This document shows, piece after piece, positions 33,201-45,201 of a DNA stretch of 64,000 nt. Source of the stretch: Clitopilus passeckerianus (taxonomy: Eukaryota > Basidiomycota > Agaricomycetes > Agaricales > Entolomataceae); assembly GCA_944990035.1 (NCBI GenBank), contig CALYLX010000146.1, positions 806,001 to 870,000 on the forward strand. Direction: 5' to 3'. Under the pieces are notes generated by a model, which searched no databases, had not been told where the DNA came from, and was given only the letters and a program-made list of their open reading frames with translations. The position numbers and the translations under genes were made by a program. Position 1 is the stretch's first letter, and each line of letters starts with the position of its first letter.

Positions 33201-36164
33201 GACACTAGTGAGTCTCCCATCCAAGGGATCGCAGTTCTTGGAGGTGCTAACAAGAAGTAGCTCCGATTGAAGGACCTCCTTAATCCAATCAACGCGGGAT
33301 ACGACTCTTACATAGCCAATTGTCGATCCAAGTGCTTTGAAAACACCCGCGTGCAGGTGCTGAGCAATATTGAGGAGTGGTTCAGGGGCAGTGGCAATCA
33401 GCCACCGATATACGTGCTGGATGGAATAGCTGGTATAGGAAAATCAACAATTGCGCAGACGGTGGCTGAGCGAGCTGCACGTCTCGGCTTGCTGGGGGCT
33501 AGCTTCTTCTTCACGGGAAGTGAAGAAGAACGAATGATCGCAAAGCATTTCTTCCCTACTATCGCATACCATCTTGCTCAGTACAACGAAACGTTCGCTG
33601 GCCGGATTGCCGATGCATTGGAACAGTACCCAGGTGTCGCGCAGAAAAATCTTCTACATCAATTCCAACTCCTCATCCTCTCTCCACTTCAAAATCTGTC
33701 GACTCAGGGGAGGCACCCCATTCTCATTGTTATTGACGCGCTCGACGAATGCAAAGACGACGATGCCGAGATGCTCTTGACCCTGCTTGCCCAACATATC
33801 CGCTCTCTACCCCAACTCAGGATCCTTATCACAGCTCGCCCGGAACGACATATTCGAATTATCCTAGAGGAAGATAGCAACCACCAACTTTTCCATATGC
33901 ACGACATCAACGATGAAATTGTACATTCTGACATACGTCTCTATCTGTCTTCCTCCCTGTCTGCCGAACAAGTCCAGAAGGTTTTCCCAAATCGTCGACC
34001 TCCGTGGCAACCCAGTACAGAAGACATGGATATGTTATGTGCCATTTCCGGGAGGCTCTTCATCGTCGCGTCCGCCGCAGCCAAGTTTATTCTCGATGAT
34101 AAGGGTCTGGGACCAGAAGAGCAGCTCGCAGCAATCCTTGATGGCGGCTCAGCCGACGACTTCGCTGGCTCGGAGCAAACGGACGTTATGGACAAAGTCT
34201 ACATTCAGATCATCTGCGCCGCCGCTCCACCCCGACGTACCAAACCTTGGATTGAGCGCTATCAAACAGTCCTTGGAGCAATCATTGTGCTCCAAACCCC
34301 GTTACCTTGTCGAGCTCTAGCCAACTTACTTCACATAACCCCCGCTTCTATCGAGGAAGCTCTGGGCCAGCTTCATTCTGTAGTCGCGCCTAGTGGTGCC
34401 GGTGAGGACCTCACATTCCGGGTACATCATAGATCATTCACCGGGTTTATCACCAACGAAGACCGTATCAAACACTCAATGAGTCATTTGGGGACGGACA
34501 TCTCAAATCTCACTCCTTCCTTGCTTATAGATGCGAAGGTGCATCATCTGCGGCTGGCAAAGGCATGCTTTCGTGTAATGGATCAGAATCTGAAGAGAAA
34601 CACAGCCAACCTCCCTCTCGAGGAATGGTACAAAGCCAAGGCCGACATCCCGTCCCCCATGCAGCAGCTTATTTCCGATGAACTTGCATATGCTGTCACA
34701 CATTGGCCCTCCCACCTACATGCTGCAGGATCCATTGCCAACGGAGCTGAGCTCGATCTCCTGAACTGGGGTAGCAAACACATCCTCACTTGGCTTGAGG
34801 TAATGGGCATTCTAGATGATATCGAGAAGGCGTATGGGATGTTGGAGAACGTCCTTGACACCATAGTGAGTAAAGCTCAAGAATCAGGCAGATCGAATCT
34901 ATGACAGAAGGAAAAATACTAACCTGCCGGGTCACAGAAGGCACATGCTGAAAGCTGGTCAGAAGAGAGTAGGATCCGAGAGTTACTCTCCGACGCTAGT
35001 CTATTCGTACTGCGGAATGGGGAAATTCTCAAGTTGTCACCGATGCATGTTTATTGGTCGGGCCTACCATTTGTACCCGGCAAATCAGCAATATCTAGAA
35101 CGTACCAAGAAGCAACCAATGTAAGGGTTCTAGTTGGGATTCAAGAACGGTGGGATTCTCCACTGATTGCCATGACGGGCCACTCATGCCTGGTGAACGC
35201 CGTCGCATTCTCTCCGGATGGCTCAAGACTTGCATCGGCATCAAGCGACAACACAGTGCGGCTATGGGATGGAAAGACGGGGGCGCATATCGCCACCCTG
35301 GAAGGCCATTCTGCTTCAGTCAATGCTGTTGCATTCTCTCCCGATGGATCAAGACTTGCAACGGCATCGAGAGACGCGACAGTGCGGCTATGGGATGGAA
35401 AGACGTGGGCGCATATCATAACTTTGCGAGGCCATTCTGCTTCAGTCAATGCTGTTGCATTCTCTCCCGATGGATCAAGGCTTGCAACGGCATCAAGCGA
35501 CACCACAGTGCGGCTATGGGATGGAAAGACGGGGGCGCATATCATAACTTTGGAAGGCCATTCTGATTCGGTCAATGATGTTGCATTTGCTCCCGATGGC
35601 TCAAGACTTGCATCGGCATCGGGAGACGTGACAGTGCGGCTATGGGATGGAAAGACGGGGGCGCATATCACCACCATGGAAGGCCATTCTGCTTCAGTCA
35701 ATGCTGTTGCATTCTCTCCCGATGCCTCTAGATTTGCATCAATCTCGAGTGACGGCACAATGTGTCTGTGGGATTGTCAACAAAATTGCTTTGTATTCTC
35801 CTCTGAGGATCATCTGGATTTAATTCATTCCCTGGCCTTCTTCCCTGACATCTCCCTCTCATCCTTTTCACCCGTATCAATCAATAACCCCCACGTCGTT
35901 GGTCCCAGTCCCAATCCCTTTATGCCATCTGTTCATCCCACGTATGTCTTGCTGACGGTGCGCCGAAAGGATCCATCCCTATCAGGCTTGGTCGTCGTAA
36001 AACTACTCACAGACGGGAACTACCTCACCTTCCCAATCTGCTGGTTTCCGCCGCATCTCAAAGTGACCGCTACGTCGTTAAACGCTACTGGCACATTGGT
36101 TGCAGTAGGGTGTGAAGGCGGAAATGTCCTTCTCCTTGACATATCTGCAGTTTATCTCCCTTGA
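30204..36164 (+). CDS. shared N-terminal module + Zn2Cys6 + NACHT + WD40 (NLR-like STAND protein)
   Basis: Twelve exons in phase (30204..30361, 30434..30561, 30750..30775, 30827..31284, 31333..32080, 32129..32173, 32228..32287, 32348..32423, 32480..32873, 32934..33207, 33261..34865, 34938..36164) give 1732 residues. Residues 1-566 are the shared module (VYARLLLPLGHGWPLWLP, VSIGDVGIITREG, LYLITGVDK, QCLFVRGFRVAL, SVAVTHDDVW). Around 655-690 lies a Cys cluster with spacing C-x2-C-x6-C-x8-C-x2-C-x8-C (CERCKNLKVEC, then CIQCAKYG), as in Gal4-type binuclear zinc clusters. The NACHT domain has Walker A GIAGIGKST (about 844) and Walker B ILIVIDALDECKDDD (about 942), with ITARPE as sensor. WD40 repeats start near 1404. 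STAND proteins of this build act as nucleotide-driven oligomerising receptors, with repeats as ligand sensor. It lies 315 bp downstream of the pseudokinase gene, same strand. Ligand unknown. Confidence 0.85.
30434..30561 (+). other. N-terminal NLR-leader-like motif (copy 2)
   Basis: The second exon encodes VLSNASRVCADGATFTTAAN followed by NYTIYG. It aligns by position and intron phase with copies 1 and 3, and keeps the DG-x-x-F core and the closing N-Y pair. The glycine of the GN pair is lost (AANN), so this copy is the most diverged. Confidence 0.45.
35178..35807 (+). repeat. five 126-bp WD40-coding tandem repeats
   Basis: Units begin with the GHS codons at about 35178, 35304, 35430, 35556 and 35682, an exact spacing of 126 bp (42 codons). 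Each encodes GHS-x3-VNAVAFSPDGSRLASASS-like text ending in TVRLWDGKTGAHI. Units 2-4 are nearly identical in DNA, including synonymous positions (ctgcttcagtcaatgctgtt), while unit 5 drifts into SISSDGTMCLWD. Such high identity between neighbouring WD40 units is known in fungal NLR-like proteins and fits recent duplication or gene conversion. Confidence 0.85.
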
Positions 36165-39100
36165 ACGATCCCTGGTGTCCCGAACGCCTCCCTCACGTCA
36201 TGCCCCATTGACAGAAATACTTTTATTTATTTACATACACACACCACACTGCCAGAACATCATATGCGGACTACATTACATTCTCTGTACATGCTCTCGA
36301 TACAAATGTTGACCCACCCAATCCTTTACTATCCGTCTTCAGTGCCTTGTCTGAACGTGGTCGGTCTCAGAAACATGATGTTTAATTTTGCCCCTTCCGA
36401 TACAACTGCCGAACAAGGTGAAGCTCGACTGGCTTCTCTGCTGCTGGTGGAATTGGGGTAGATGAACTAGAGACCTGGGATACCGGACTTCGCTTCCTGC
36501 TACGAAGATGGTGATGATGGTGGAGGCATGGGGTCGGTGACCAAAGGACTAGCATAGTCGAAGCTCCCTAGGTGCCTGAAGGTTGGGAAGATGTGGTCGA
36601 TATACGTGGTTGGTAAGGTCACGTCAAGGGCGAGTTGGGGATGAAGAAGCATTTGACGACGGGATGCAAGCTCAGAACCAAAAGCCTCAAACTTCTGAAT
36701 ATCTGCCTTGCCATTGATTGACGAAGGTTTGGTGGGCTTTCGTCGTCGAACTCCACGACGTTCCTGGCGCCCTTTCGATCCCCAAGCGACAACTCCCCTT
36801 TCCCTCTCACTTCCGCTATACCCTCTCTACCTGCTTGTCTTCCTCTCGCAACCTTCAAAAGGCAAAAAGTACGAAGCCCGGGCGGGAGCTGCTCCCGTTC
36901 TGTACCTATTAAGGTAAATCGTCGCGGCCTAGCGGAAGTCACATAATGGGTCCAATCGCGGAGGGAGGTGGCGAGGCAGGGGCTCGATGATCGCTATGCC
37001 TCTATAGGAACGTATCTCTTACACATGCGGTGCACGAAACCTGTTGCACAAGCAAATGTTTGCGGAGCTGCAGCCTTGCCTAATGGCATTTGGTAGCGGC
37101 GGCGGATTTGGCGAAGGTGTGGTCGAGTGACCAAGTCGACAAGACCAACTAGCCGGGACAGAGGTCCAGTCATTTGGCTATAGGACTGACGGCATACAGT
37201 TGTGGCCAGCTGCAGATGCGACTTGTTGGTGTTCGAAGCTTCCCACAGGTGATTGATGCGATTCTTCCACGTAGAGGTAAGAAAAGGAGCTAGCTCGTGG
37301 CGTTGTTGACAACTTCTTTGAGGGCTGTATTTAGGGTTTGCGAGGACCAGTTATGCACAACGTAACGGCGGTTGAATTGATGTCTTGATAGGATAAGTAC
37401 CGGGTGAGGGTACCAACCTCATCGTTCGAAGTGGTTGGCGAGGGCATGCACCTTGTAGTAGACTGAAAGAGAATCTAGTTGCATCGTGAGCCGGTAAGGG
37501 CTCGTTGTTGGCGTGAACTTGAGGTTCCAAGGAGCAGCTCATAGCAGGCTGTGTCGGAATTCCGAACGTGACGATCGGGTTGATGGTGAAGGATGTAGGG
37601 CTAGGACCTATAGCTTCAACAGCGTTGACTAGGTTGCATTGAAAGTCAAAGATCCTAATAGTACGTGTCAGCTGCTCGTTCTGTACGTCACACAAAAGAT
37701 GGGGTGGCAGGTAGGAGAAGACGGCGGAGAAAGTAGGTGAGGATGACGAAGTGGAGGAGGCGGGGCCGGAACAGAAGGATGAAAGAGAGAAAATGCACGT
37801 ACCTGCACGAAGACCATGGCAGCCCTGTAACCTAGGCGGTCACAAAATGTCATCCTTCTGTTACTCTAGGAGGTCCTTATGCCGTTGCTCGGGACTGTAG
37901 TTTGTTGTTCTGGTGGTGATGTCCAACTGGCATTTCTTGCTACCAAGTCACGTTTGGTACTGTTGAGGAGCTTCCTAAGAAATCGCCGGTAAGATATTAG
38001 ATACTTTGAGTAGAGCGGGAGAAAGGGAAGGAAGCACAAACAAGCGGGGGAGAAATGAAACTAACCTGCGTTAAATAGTGAACTGGCTGCTGCTTGTGGT
38101 GGGCCGCGACACCCAACCAGAAAGCCTTCTCTGAGCACGAGCAAAACAGTGGCTTCTTGTACGTCATTCAAGGTGTCCACAGATTCGGTTTTCGGAGTGC
38201 ATGTCGCAAAGTTTGAGGAAGACGTTTTATGAACGACTGGTCTCTGAGAAATGAGTTAGTCCATCTATGCGTCATTGAATAAGGCCAGTGGAGGACCAGA
38301 AGGGGGAGATTGAAGACGCGAAAAAGAAGTATAAGGACGAAAGTGGAGCTGAACTGGGATCACAAAACAGAAAGGAACGCACTCAATCACATCGATAACA
38401 CGTAAGTGGCCAAGCTTCAAGACGTGGGGCTGGAATTTCAAATGACACCCAGGTTTTCCATCTCACGGGTTCCTGATGCATCCATGCCTGAGGGAAGTGT
38501 TGGTAAGGAACAAGACAACGGATAAAGCAGAAAGAAGCAAAAGAATCGATTAAAAGTGAGTATGGAGGATGGTGGCAAGGGAGAGGGAATATGAGGTCCA
38601 GAAAAGAAGAATAAACAAGAAGAAGTGAACGCACCTTCACGGAATCTATAGCAGCCTTTGTTTCTTGGCCCTCCTGTCACCAGCTCCTGCCATCCCTGGC
38701 CTTGTATCCAGGCGTATGATGTTCAAGCCTTTCTTAATCAACATTTGTGCGGTACATTTGGAGCTTCACAGGCTCATATTTAGCTCTTGGGCTGGCTGAG
38801 AGGGTTCATCCAGAAGAATGTAGCCAGCGACTAAACCTAACCGATTTTTTCTATCATAGCTTGATAGACAGCTCTGAGGAAACCTTCGGAGGAAACATCC
38901 GCAGCAGTAAAAACTGGCTGGTGATTACTTACTAATCAGCATGGAGCACAGCCACTTCCGGAGTGCCCATGTACGTTCGACAAACGACCGAGTTTTCGAA
39001 CTTGTAGGCCGACGATGGCGAATCCACCTTTAACAATACAGCAAAGGCGCCTCAGGATGATAATTGTGTCTGCCCCAATTATGGTCGCAACCGGCTGTGA

Positions 39101-39406
39101 GTTGGCGCCTAATACCCCAGTCAAAGCCCCACATTGACACCAACTTGTTCACCAGTTGTTTTGTACAAAAGGCTGTATCTCGGGGAGCCGCAGAGAACAG
39201 TACCGAAAGAAGGACCGGTGTTTGAAGTAAAACATGTGGAACCAGGAAAGGAGGGAGAAACGAGATAGCGTGCATTCTCTATATATGCTTGTAGCTCTAC
39301 TGGTATACATCTGTCCGTGGTCTCATGCTTCCCCCAGCTGCAGCGCAACCCACCCTATGATAGCAACCGTATATTGTTGAATGGTCTGCTTGAATCTTGA
39401 GAGTCA
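36165..39406. other. 3.2-kb region without an assigned gene; possible minus-strand exons
   Basis: No gene is recognised, but the minus strand holds exon-like pieces. At 36490-36720 a frame encodes INGKADIQKFEAFGSELASR, then LPTTYIDHIFPTFRHLGSFD, and stops near 36498. At about 37455-37675 a well-formed segment reads TRTIRIFDFQCNLVNAVEAI, then TINPIVTFGIPTQPAMSCSL, with good splice signals on both sides; a short exon near 37800-37830 (GYRAAMVFVQ) precedes it. I cannot link these into one product or name a family. It could be an intron-rich gene of unknown function or a decayed one. No terminal repeats were seen. Confidence 0.3.
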
Positions 39407-39886
39407 TTACTTCGATTCTGAAGCAGGGATGATTCGGGTGCCAGGGACGCGGGCGGGGTTGAAGGAACGGTCGCAGTCAGCATATGCTGCACCTGCACCG
39501 AAGCCTGTCGAGAGGGCAATCGGCCATGTTCGTCCTGTCAAAGTTCGTGAATGAGATAATGGAATCGTTTGGATTGTTGGCGAAACGTACGGCGGAAGAA
39601 AATCACTGAGGCAACAACGCCTGCACCGAAACCAATCCCTCTGCACAAAAAGTTAGCGCTCTCGTTGCGCACAGAAACACAGACATAAACGCACCCTTTC
39701 ACAAGCAAATCCGCCACTTCACAGAAGGATCCTCGTCAGATTTCGTCGCATGTTTGGTCAGAATAAACACCTACAACAGCGGTCATACTGCAGATACTTT
39801 AAGCACAAAACTCTGAGATTTCAAACTGCTTTACGTACCTTTTGGCCAACGATATCTTCACTGGATGCAGGCTTTGGCGACGACAT
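39407..39886 (-). CDS. Mic10-like MICOS subunit
   Basis: A small gene of three or four exons on the minus strand. Exon 1 starts at 39886 (MSSPKPASSEDIVGQK). Later exons give ADLLVKG, then GIGFGAGVVASVIFF, then RRTWPIALSTGFGAGAAYAD and a tail ending ASESK at 39407. Two short hydrophobic segments with GxGxG-type glycine motifs, the GFGAG pattern and the W-P between them are the hallmark of Mic10, which bends the inner mitochondrial membrane at crista junctions. The join of exons 2, 3 and 4 is in phase (GG|A GGG ATT; C|GA CGA). The join of exon 1 to exon 2 is not: the phase-0 donor at 39838 meets a likely acceptor (gacgag) two bases before the expected codon. I cannot tell whether this is a sequence error, a missed micro-exon or a lesion. 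Confidence 0.75.
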
Positions 39887-40261
39887 GGATAATGTTCACT
39901 GCTGGTTTACTGGTGGGTTTTGCAAACCGGGAATGACCGTGGACTGGCATGTCGTATTTGGTTGACATCAAAAGCTGATGGCCTCGGGGCCAAACAATGA
40001 CAACGGGCGCTTATTGACCTTTCCAGAGGCGCTCGGTTTTATGGAGGGGTTTAAGCATTCATGAGCGACGAGCGAGCGTTGATTCATGGTCTCCTAGAAC
40101 CCATTCGAGATATTTAATGACACCAGACCTCGGATAACTTCTCTTTAACAACCCCATACCTATCATTTCTATTCCACTCGCAATTTTTATCAGGCTAGCG
40201 AGGCCAAATACACGCAGACTCCTAGTTTTTAAGTGTCTCTGCAGGATGTGTGTGTATTCTC

Positions 40262-42399
40262 TCAAAGAATGCCCTGATACATCCAGCAGTTGATAAGCAC
40301 CAGCGCTTCCTTGGGCTTATCATAGGCACCCTGGTGACGACTCTGTTAAATAGCTCGTTCCTGAGGAGAGGATGAATGGCGAACGTACCAAATGACCAGC
40401 ACCGTCAATCGTAGCAAACATCAAGCCTTTCGCCTCCCTAAACAAACCGGCTTTCTCTCCATCAACAAACCACTCCTTCAGCCCCTGTTTCCGAAATCCA
40501 TCACCGCCAGTCCACTCCAGGCCCCTTGTCCAGCGCTCATTGCCAACCCAATTACACACGAAGTCGTGGCTACCAGCGTAGATCAGCACTTTTACACCTC
40601 GTTCGAGAAGGGCGGTGATGTATGTGCTGCAGTCGTGGAGGTGGTCTAAGGCGAGCTTGAAGTCGGTGTTAACTTTCTTGGAAAGTATAGGTGCCTTCTC
40701 TGGGATGGCGGGGTCCACGCCGAGTAGATCGCGGACTTCGGGCCTATCGAGATATTTCTGAATATATCTGGTAAGAGCATTCAGTCGCGATACTCTGATC
40801 TTGGCATACCACCAATTGTGGTGAAAGGTCAACTCACCCTGATTGTGGGTAGCAAAGCGTTTCTTCAAGTTTGCCGTCGCACATCTTGGTAATGTCATAT
40901 GGGTTCCAACCTAGATTTAAGTTAGAATGTCAATCACCCAACGAGGTTGTGGAGTTTAAAGGGCTTGCCTGCGTTGGTGTAAGGCTGAGTGAGTTCCACA
41001 TCGCAGAATTTCCAAGCTGCGTTGCAGTCAATCTCATCGAAGATATCGATACAGGACTTCTGTAGCATTTTCTTGCATCTTGGTAACTAGAGGCATGTCA
41101 GCATCTAAAGAATGCAGGTTAGAGAGGCTCTACATACCGCTTGTTTCATTCGGACGCATGTACTGTGGCGGACATAAAAGATGAAGTTGTTCGCTCTAGA
41201 AATAAGAGTTTATTCACCTGAATATTCAGAACCGGTGGTATTGTCGCTGAGGTGCAAGTCATGTTGTAGTACGCCAGAACCATCGCCCATGGGTCGGTAA
41301 TACCATTGCCTATAGCAATTGTCAGTCACATTTTGCAACCTTTAACGTCCTATGCCAATTTGTAGTCACCCATCATAACAGAAGCCAGGTTTATAGGTGT
41401 CATTCCTGCTTCGACTAGCCTATCATTCTGATCATAGACGGCCGCAGCGTAGAGTGGCAAGTAGCGGCCCTTTCAAGCCAAAGTATTAGGTCAGAACGAG
41501 TTGAGAGTGTGTGAAGGCTATAGCTACCGCATACGAGTCGCCAGCCATATGAAATCTATTCTTCTGGAACTGCTTGAAATTTCCGAAGAAGATGGCGAGG
41601 AAGGTAGATATGTCTTTGGCTCCGTCGGACGTGGTAGTCTGGCCGCCAGGAAGGTGATTGTTAAACGTATAAAAGGAGGCCATCACCAGCTACTCACAAC
41701 CTCCTCCCCGTATTCAGCGTACGAAAAACCGACACCAACAGGTTGATCCACAAATACGATGCTGGCATTGCTATTCCATGATTCGGCATGAAAAACGGGG
41801 CCATTGTCGTCCGGAATTTTGCATGGACCTCAATATGAAAGAAGTTCGGGCTTCTATAGACGGAAGTCTCGGTATATGCTCACCGAGTTGAAAGAAGAGA
41901 GCAATAAAAGAGGATTCTCCGGGTCCTGTTCCGAATTTAGAGCCTTTCAGGCAGGTCTGAGTCGCTTCACCTACCTCCAGTTGTCCAGAAGATAACATCA
42001 TCGTTTTTTGGGTCATTCCTGCTTTCAAAGAAGTAGAAGAAGATATGGCGAGCTTCGATATCGACGTATCCTGTATAAGCACTACATGATCTTGATCAGC
42101 TCCATTTATTCTGCATTCGCCGGAACGAGGTTGAATATGTACTTCACTGTCTCGTCGCAAATTTTCGTCTTCTTAATCCTGACTTCATGATAGGGGAATG
42201 CTGGATGTTTTAGCTTCGTAAATGCCGTCTCTGATAGAACCGAAAGGTCTCCAAGAGGCGTGAACAACCCTTCATCGTAGTTCTCATAGCTGGAAGCAGA
42301 GCCGGAACCAGTAGATACGTTTGCAGGTGGAACAGCTTTCACAAAACAAAGCGGCCCAAAAAGTGCAAGGAGGCCCAGGAGGAGTGGTTTGAGCCACAT
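40262..42399 (-). CDS. serine carboxypeptidase (S10, carboxypeptidase Y-like)
   Basis: About twelve exons on the minus strand, including 42143..42399, 41975..42081, 41884..41925, 41698..41828, 41528..41638, 41370..41469, 41218..41309, 40969..41086, 40838..40910, 40389..40767 and 40262..40330. A signal peptide ([19 protein letters not shown]) and a short pro-region lead into [20 protein letters not shown]. The triad is visible: Ser in [16 protein letters not shown], Asp in [16 protein letters not shown], His in [21 protein letters not shown] and MGNGITDP are family motifs. It is a vacuolar or secreted acid protease removing C-terminal residues. Oddities: the usual PGCSS is PGESS; one intron uses a GC donor (40968); and the small exon encoding TCVRMKQA (about 41137-41161) joins its predecessor one base out of phase. 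Confidence 0.85.
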
Positions 42400-42955
42400 A
42401 GCTTCGGCGACAGCCCTTCACGGGTCAAGGCTTGGTTATAAGGCTGCGACTACACTCTCGAGGATGATCCGAGTCTCCGTTACAGTCATGATCGTGTTGA
42501 ATTACTCAGGTACACGAAAGACGACTGCGATCTCTCTGCGACTGATGTTTACCCCGATAATGGCCTGAAAGCAGACTGGAGCTGCGGATTCTGCGAGCCT
42601 AGTTAGAAACTGCTTTATTCAGAGCCCGGTCAAGACATGGTGGCAGAGAAAGAGGGCATACGGCAATAGCCGACACCTGGACCATGGCGCATACACCGAC
42701 CTCCGTGTGCGTTGAGGCAATTATTTATTAACTTTATTAGAATCGTCGCTAAAATAAAAATACATCTGGCAATATACAATGTTGAACGAAAGTGATACAT
42801 GCCCAGGAAGGAAAATAATAAAGATAGATGAAGATACTGGTAATATAGATAAGGACTTAAGTGCTTGGAAATATGGCTCTACGACGGGAATTTTGACCAG
42901 ATGGAACGAAAGGTATCGGAAATATAGCAGGTCATTAGTATGGTCCGATTGACAA
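42400..42955. other. intergenic, no feature seen
   Basis: About 0.56 kb upstream of the carboxypeptidase and downstream of the RA-SH3-SH3 gene, all on the minus strand. The part near 42720-42900 is AT-rich. No gene was recognised. Confidence 0.4.
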
Positions 42956-44559
42956 TCATGAATCTTTTGAAGGCGCCTTCATCTGAGGAAACTGAATAAT
43001 ATAGCTCTGTGCATCGCAATTAGTCAAAAGCCCCAAATCACGAACAACCTACTCACCGGCACCCACCCCCTTTCCCCATTCTCTTTAACAATATAACACC
43101 AATTATCATACTTCTTATAAATCCCAAACCCCTCATCCCTCTTAACATCAATCTCCTCCTCTCCTCTCGCCTTGAAGAACCACAGAGCAACCCCAAGGAA
43201 CCACGACGTCACGATATCCTGAGGCAGGATCGGGGAGGTCACAAATGGGTGCGGGATAAATGGCGCAGGGGGGAATGTTTGTTTCTTCCTTCTCTCAGCT
43301 TCGGAGATGATGAGGGATATTGGGATATTGAGCTCGAGAAGGGAGCCGGAGGGTACCCATCCGTGTTGGCTGGATTCCTCGATGATGCCGGCGCCGTTCT
43401 CGTCTCGTTGGACGACCCACCACCGGGAGGAGCGGGAGAGGATGATGAAGGCGTCTCCACTACATCAAAGGGGTATTTAGCTTGAGCAATTGGCAGAATG
43501 GAGAAGGAGATAGATAACTCACACTTCAGCGTTCAGCTCATCTTCGTGCTCCGCCATCCAAGGAAACACCGCAACTGCATACGAAACCGCAGGCGGAGCC
43601 ACAGAGCCAAGTTCAGAAGGATGTTTTGAGCTCCAGGAGTCCCGGGTTGGGAAAGTGTTGACGGTGGTACCGCTGAGACGTGCTGAGGACTTGATGGATA
43701 CATTCAACGTACTGCCGAGGGAGGATGTGTCGCCAGATAGTGTGTTGGTACTCTTTCTTGCTCCTGACAGAGTAGGGTGAGGTATCCGTAGGTCGAGGTC
43801 TGGTCGACTCGGTGCGGGTGCGGGGATGTGGCCGGCAGCTCTTTGAGCCTCGTATTTCCTGTAGGCCAACTCGACTGGGGATAGGATCTCTGACATCTTC
43901 ATGAATGAGAACTGCGGGTTTTTATTTGCCTCTTTTAGCTTTGAGAAGATGAGGAGGGGTTTCTCGCTGAAGGAGATGAATCGTTCTGTTCTTTGATCTG
44001 CTCAAGGTTTTTAGCAAGATTTGGCCTAAAATGAAGGTAGATCAACGTACCAGCATTCGTATACGTTATCTTCATGACATGTTCCCTCCAATCTCCTTCG
44101 ACACCGTATCTCTTGAAAACGGCTGGAAGCACTTTCCAGACAGGATCGTCGAGACTCGTAGCTTGGCTACCTTTTTGTGGAGCGCCAGAGTCCCCGGATG
44201 ATGATGTTTGGCCTGAAGTTGTCGAGGTAAGTGATGTTCGAGTCCTTTCCGGGCGCGGTGCAGACTTTGGTCTGCTTGAAGTTGTGGAGGCACTGTCAAA
44301 CTTGTAATGGCCCATACGAGCCTCTGGTCGGGGCGGGGGACTGGAACTGATAAGACTTTACAAAGCTCGGTTAAATTGCGCATGCTCACGTTGATCTCTG
44401 CACATGTTGAGCAGTGGTTGAAGATGCTCCTGCTGGGACCTCTCCGCCTGCACGCGCCGTTGTATCTTCATGATCCTCCTCACGTCCTACAGACTCAGGA
44501 GGCTGCGACGGGTCGGGCCGAAGTTTCTTCTTTTTCCGAAATGAGAGTTTCGAGAGCAT
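42956..44559 (-). CDS. RA-SH3-SH3 adaptor (Ubc2/Ste50-like), copy 1
   Basis: Exons complement(42956..43006, 43057..43459, 43523..43997, 44051..44346, 44390..44559) give 464 residues in phase. A basic start (MLSKLSFRKKKKLRPDPSQP) leads into a Ras-association-like domain at about 108-185 (VLPAVFKRYGVEGDWREHVM, ERFISFSEKPLLIFSKLKEA), an S/T-rich linker, and two SH3 domains: about 293-355 (AVAVFPWMAEHEDELNAEVG, WWVVQRDENG, GWVPSGSL) and about 398-455 (GVALWFFKARGEEEIDVKRD, WCYIVKENGERGWVP). In basidiomycetes this order is known from Ubc2, a pheromone-MAPK adaptor, which also has an N-terminal SAM domain. No SAM domain is seen here, so the protein is a shortened relative. A second copy lies just upstream. 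Confidence 0.8.
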
Positions 44560-45201
44560 AGTCCAACCAGCAGCAGTCGCTGGTATTCACCAGCTTGAGT
44601 TGGGTAGTCCAGGCACGATGGGTGTTAAGGATTGAATGTGGTGGTTCCTGAGGCTGAGGAAAAAGCCCCGTATGTGTCTGGCCAGCTATCACGTAGCTGG
44701 TGGCTCCTTAGCAGTTATCGATACGTGTTGTCTGCGCGATGTGGCTGAGAATTCTCATTGAGCTTTTCTGGCTGGGGTGCGGTGATGGACGTTGCAGTCA
44801 GGGCTGTCGACGACCTTGGAAAGGCAATCGTGCCAAGCGATGTCGAACCCCAGGCCCTCTAGGTTTGGCTTAGTTCGTGGGCACACGGGCATACGATGTT
44901 GGGATTCATCAGCTTCTCTGGACGTTGTATACACGCGAAGCTACCCGAAGACAATAAGAAATACGAGGGAAGCCATGACACGATTGATCATCAAATATGG
45001 ACGTCATGGTAAAGGCATCACCAGTTGATCACCAGAGCAAATATTAATTATCTACTCGTTCAACGTTCAAGGTATAGGTAGTCCGAAGAAAGAAGGTGGG
45101 TGGCACCATAGAGCGCAGAAGAGAGGAGTATCATATGGTCCAGAACGCTTCAACCTGGGGATCTAATTGACCTAAGATACCAACCCTGATAAAGGAATAA
45201 A
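44560..45201. other. spacer between the two RA-SH3-SH3 genes
   Basis: About 0.64 kb between the tandem adaptor genes. It should carry the promoter of copy 1 and the 3' end of copy 2. No further gene seen. Confidence 0.4.

Noticed and set aside
35141..35758. A 205-codon minus-strand frame antisense to the WD40 repeats
   Set aside because: It is a repetitive mirror of the 126-bp units and has no independent signature; the plus strand is clearly coding.
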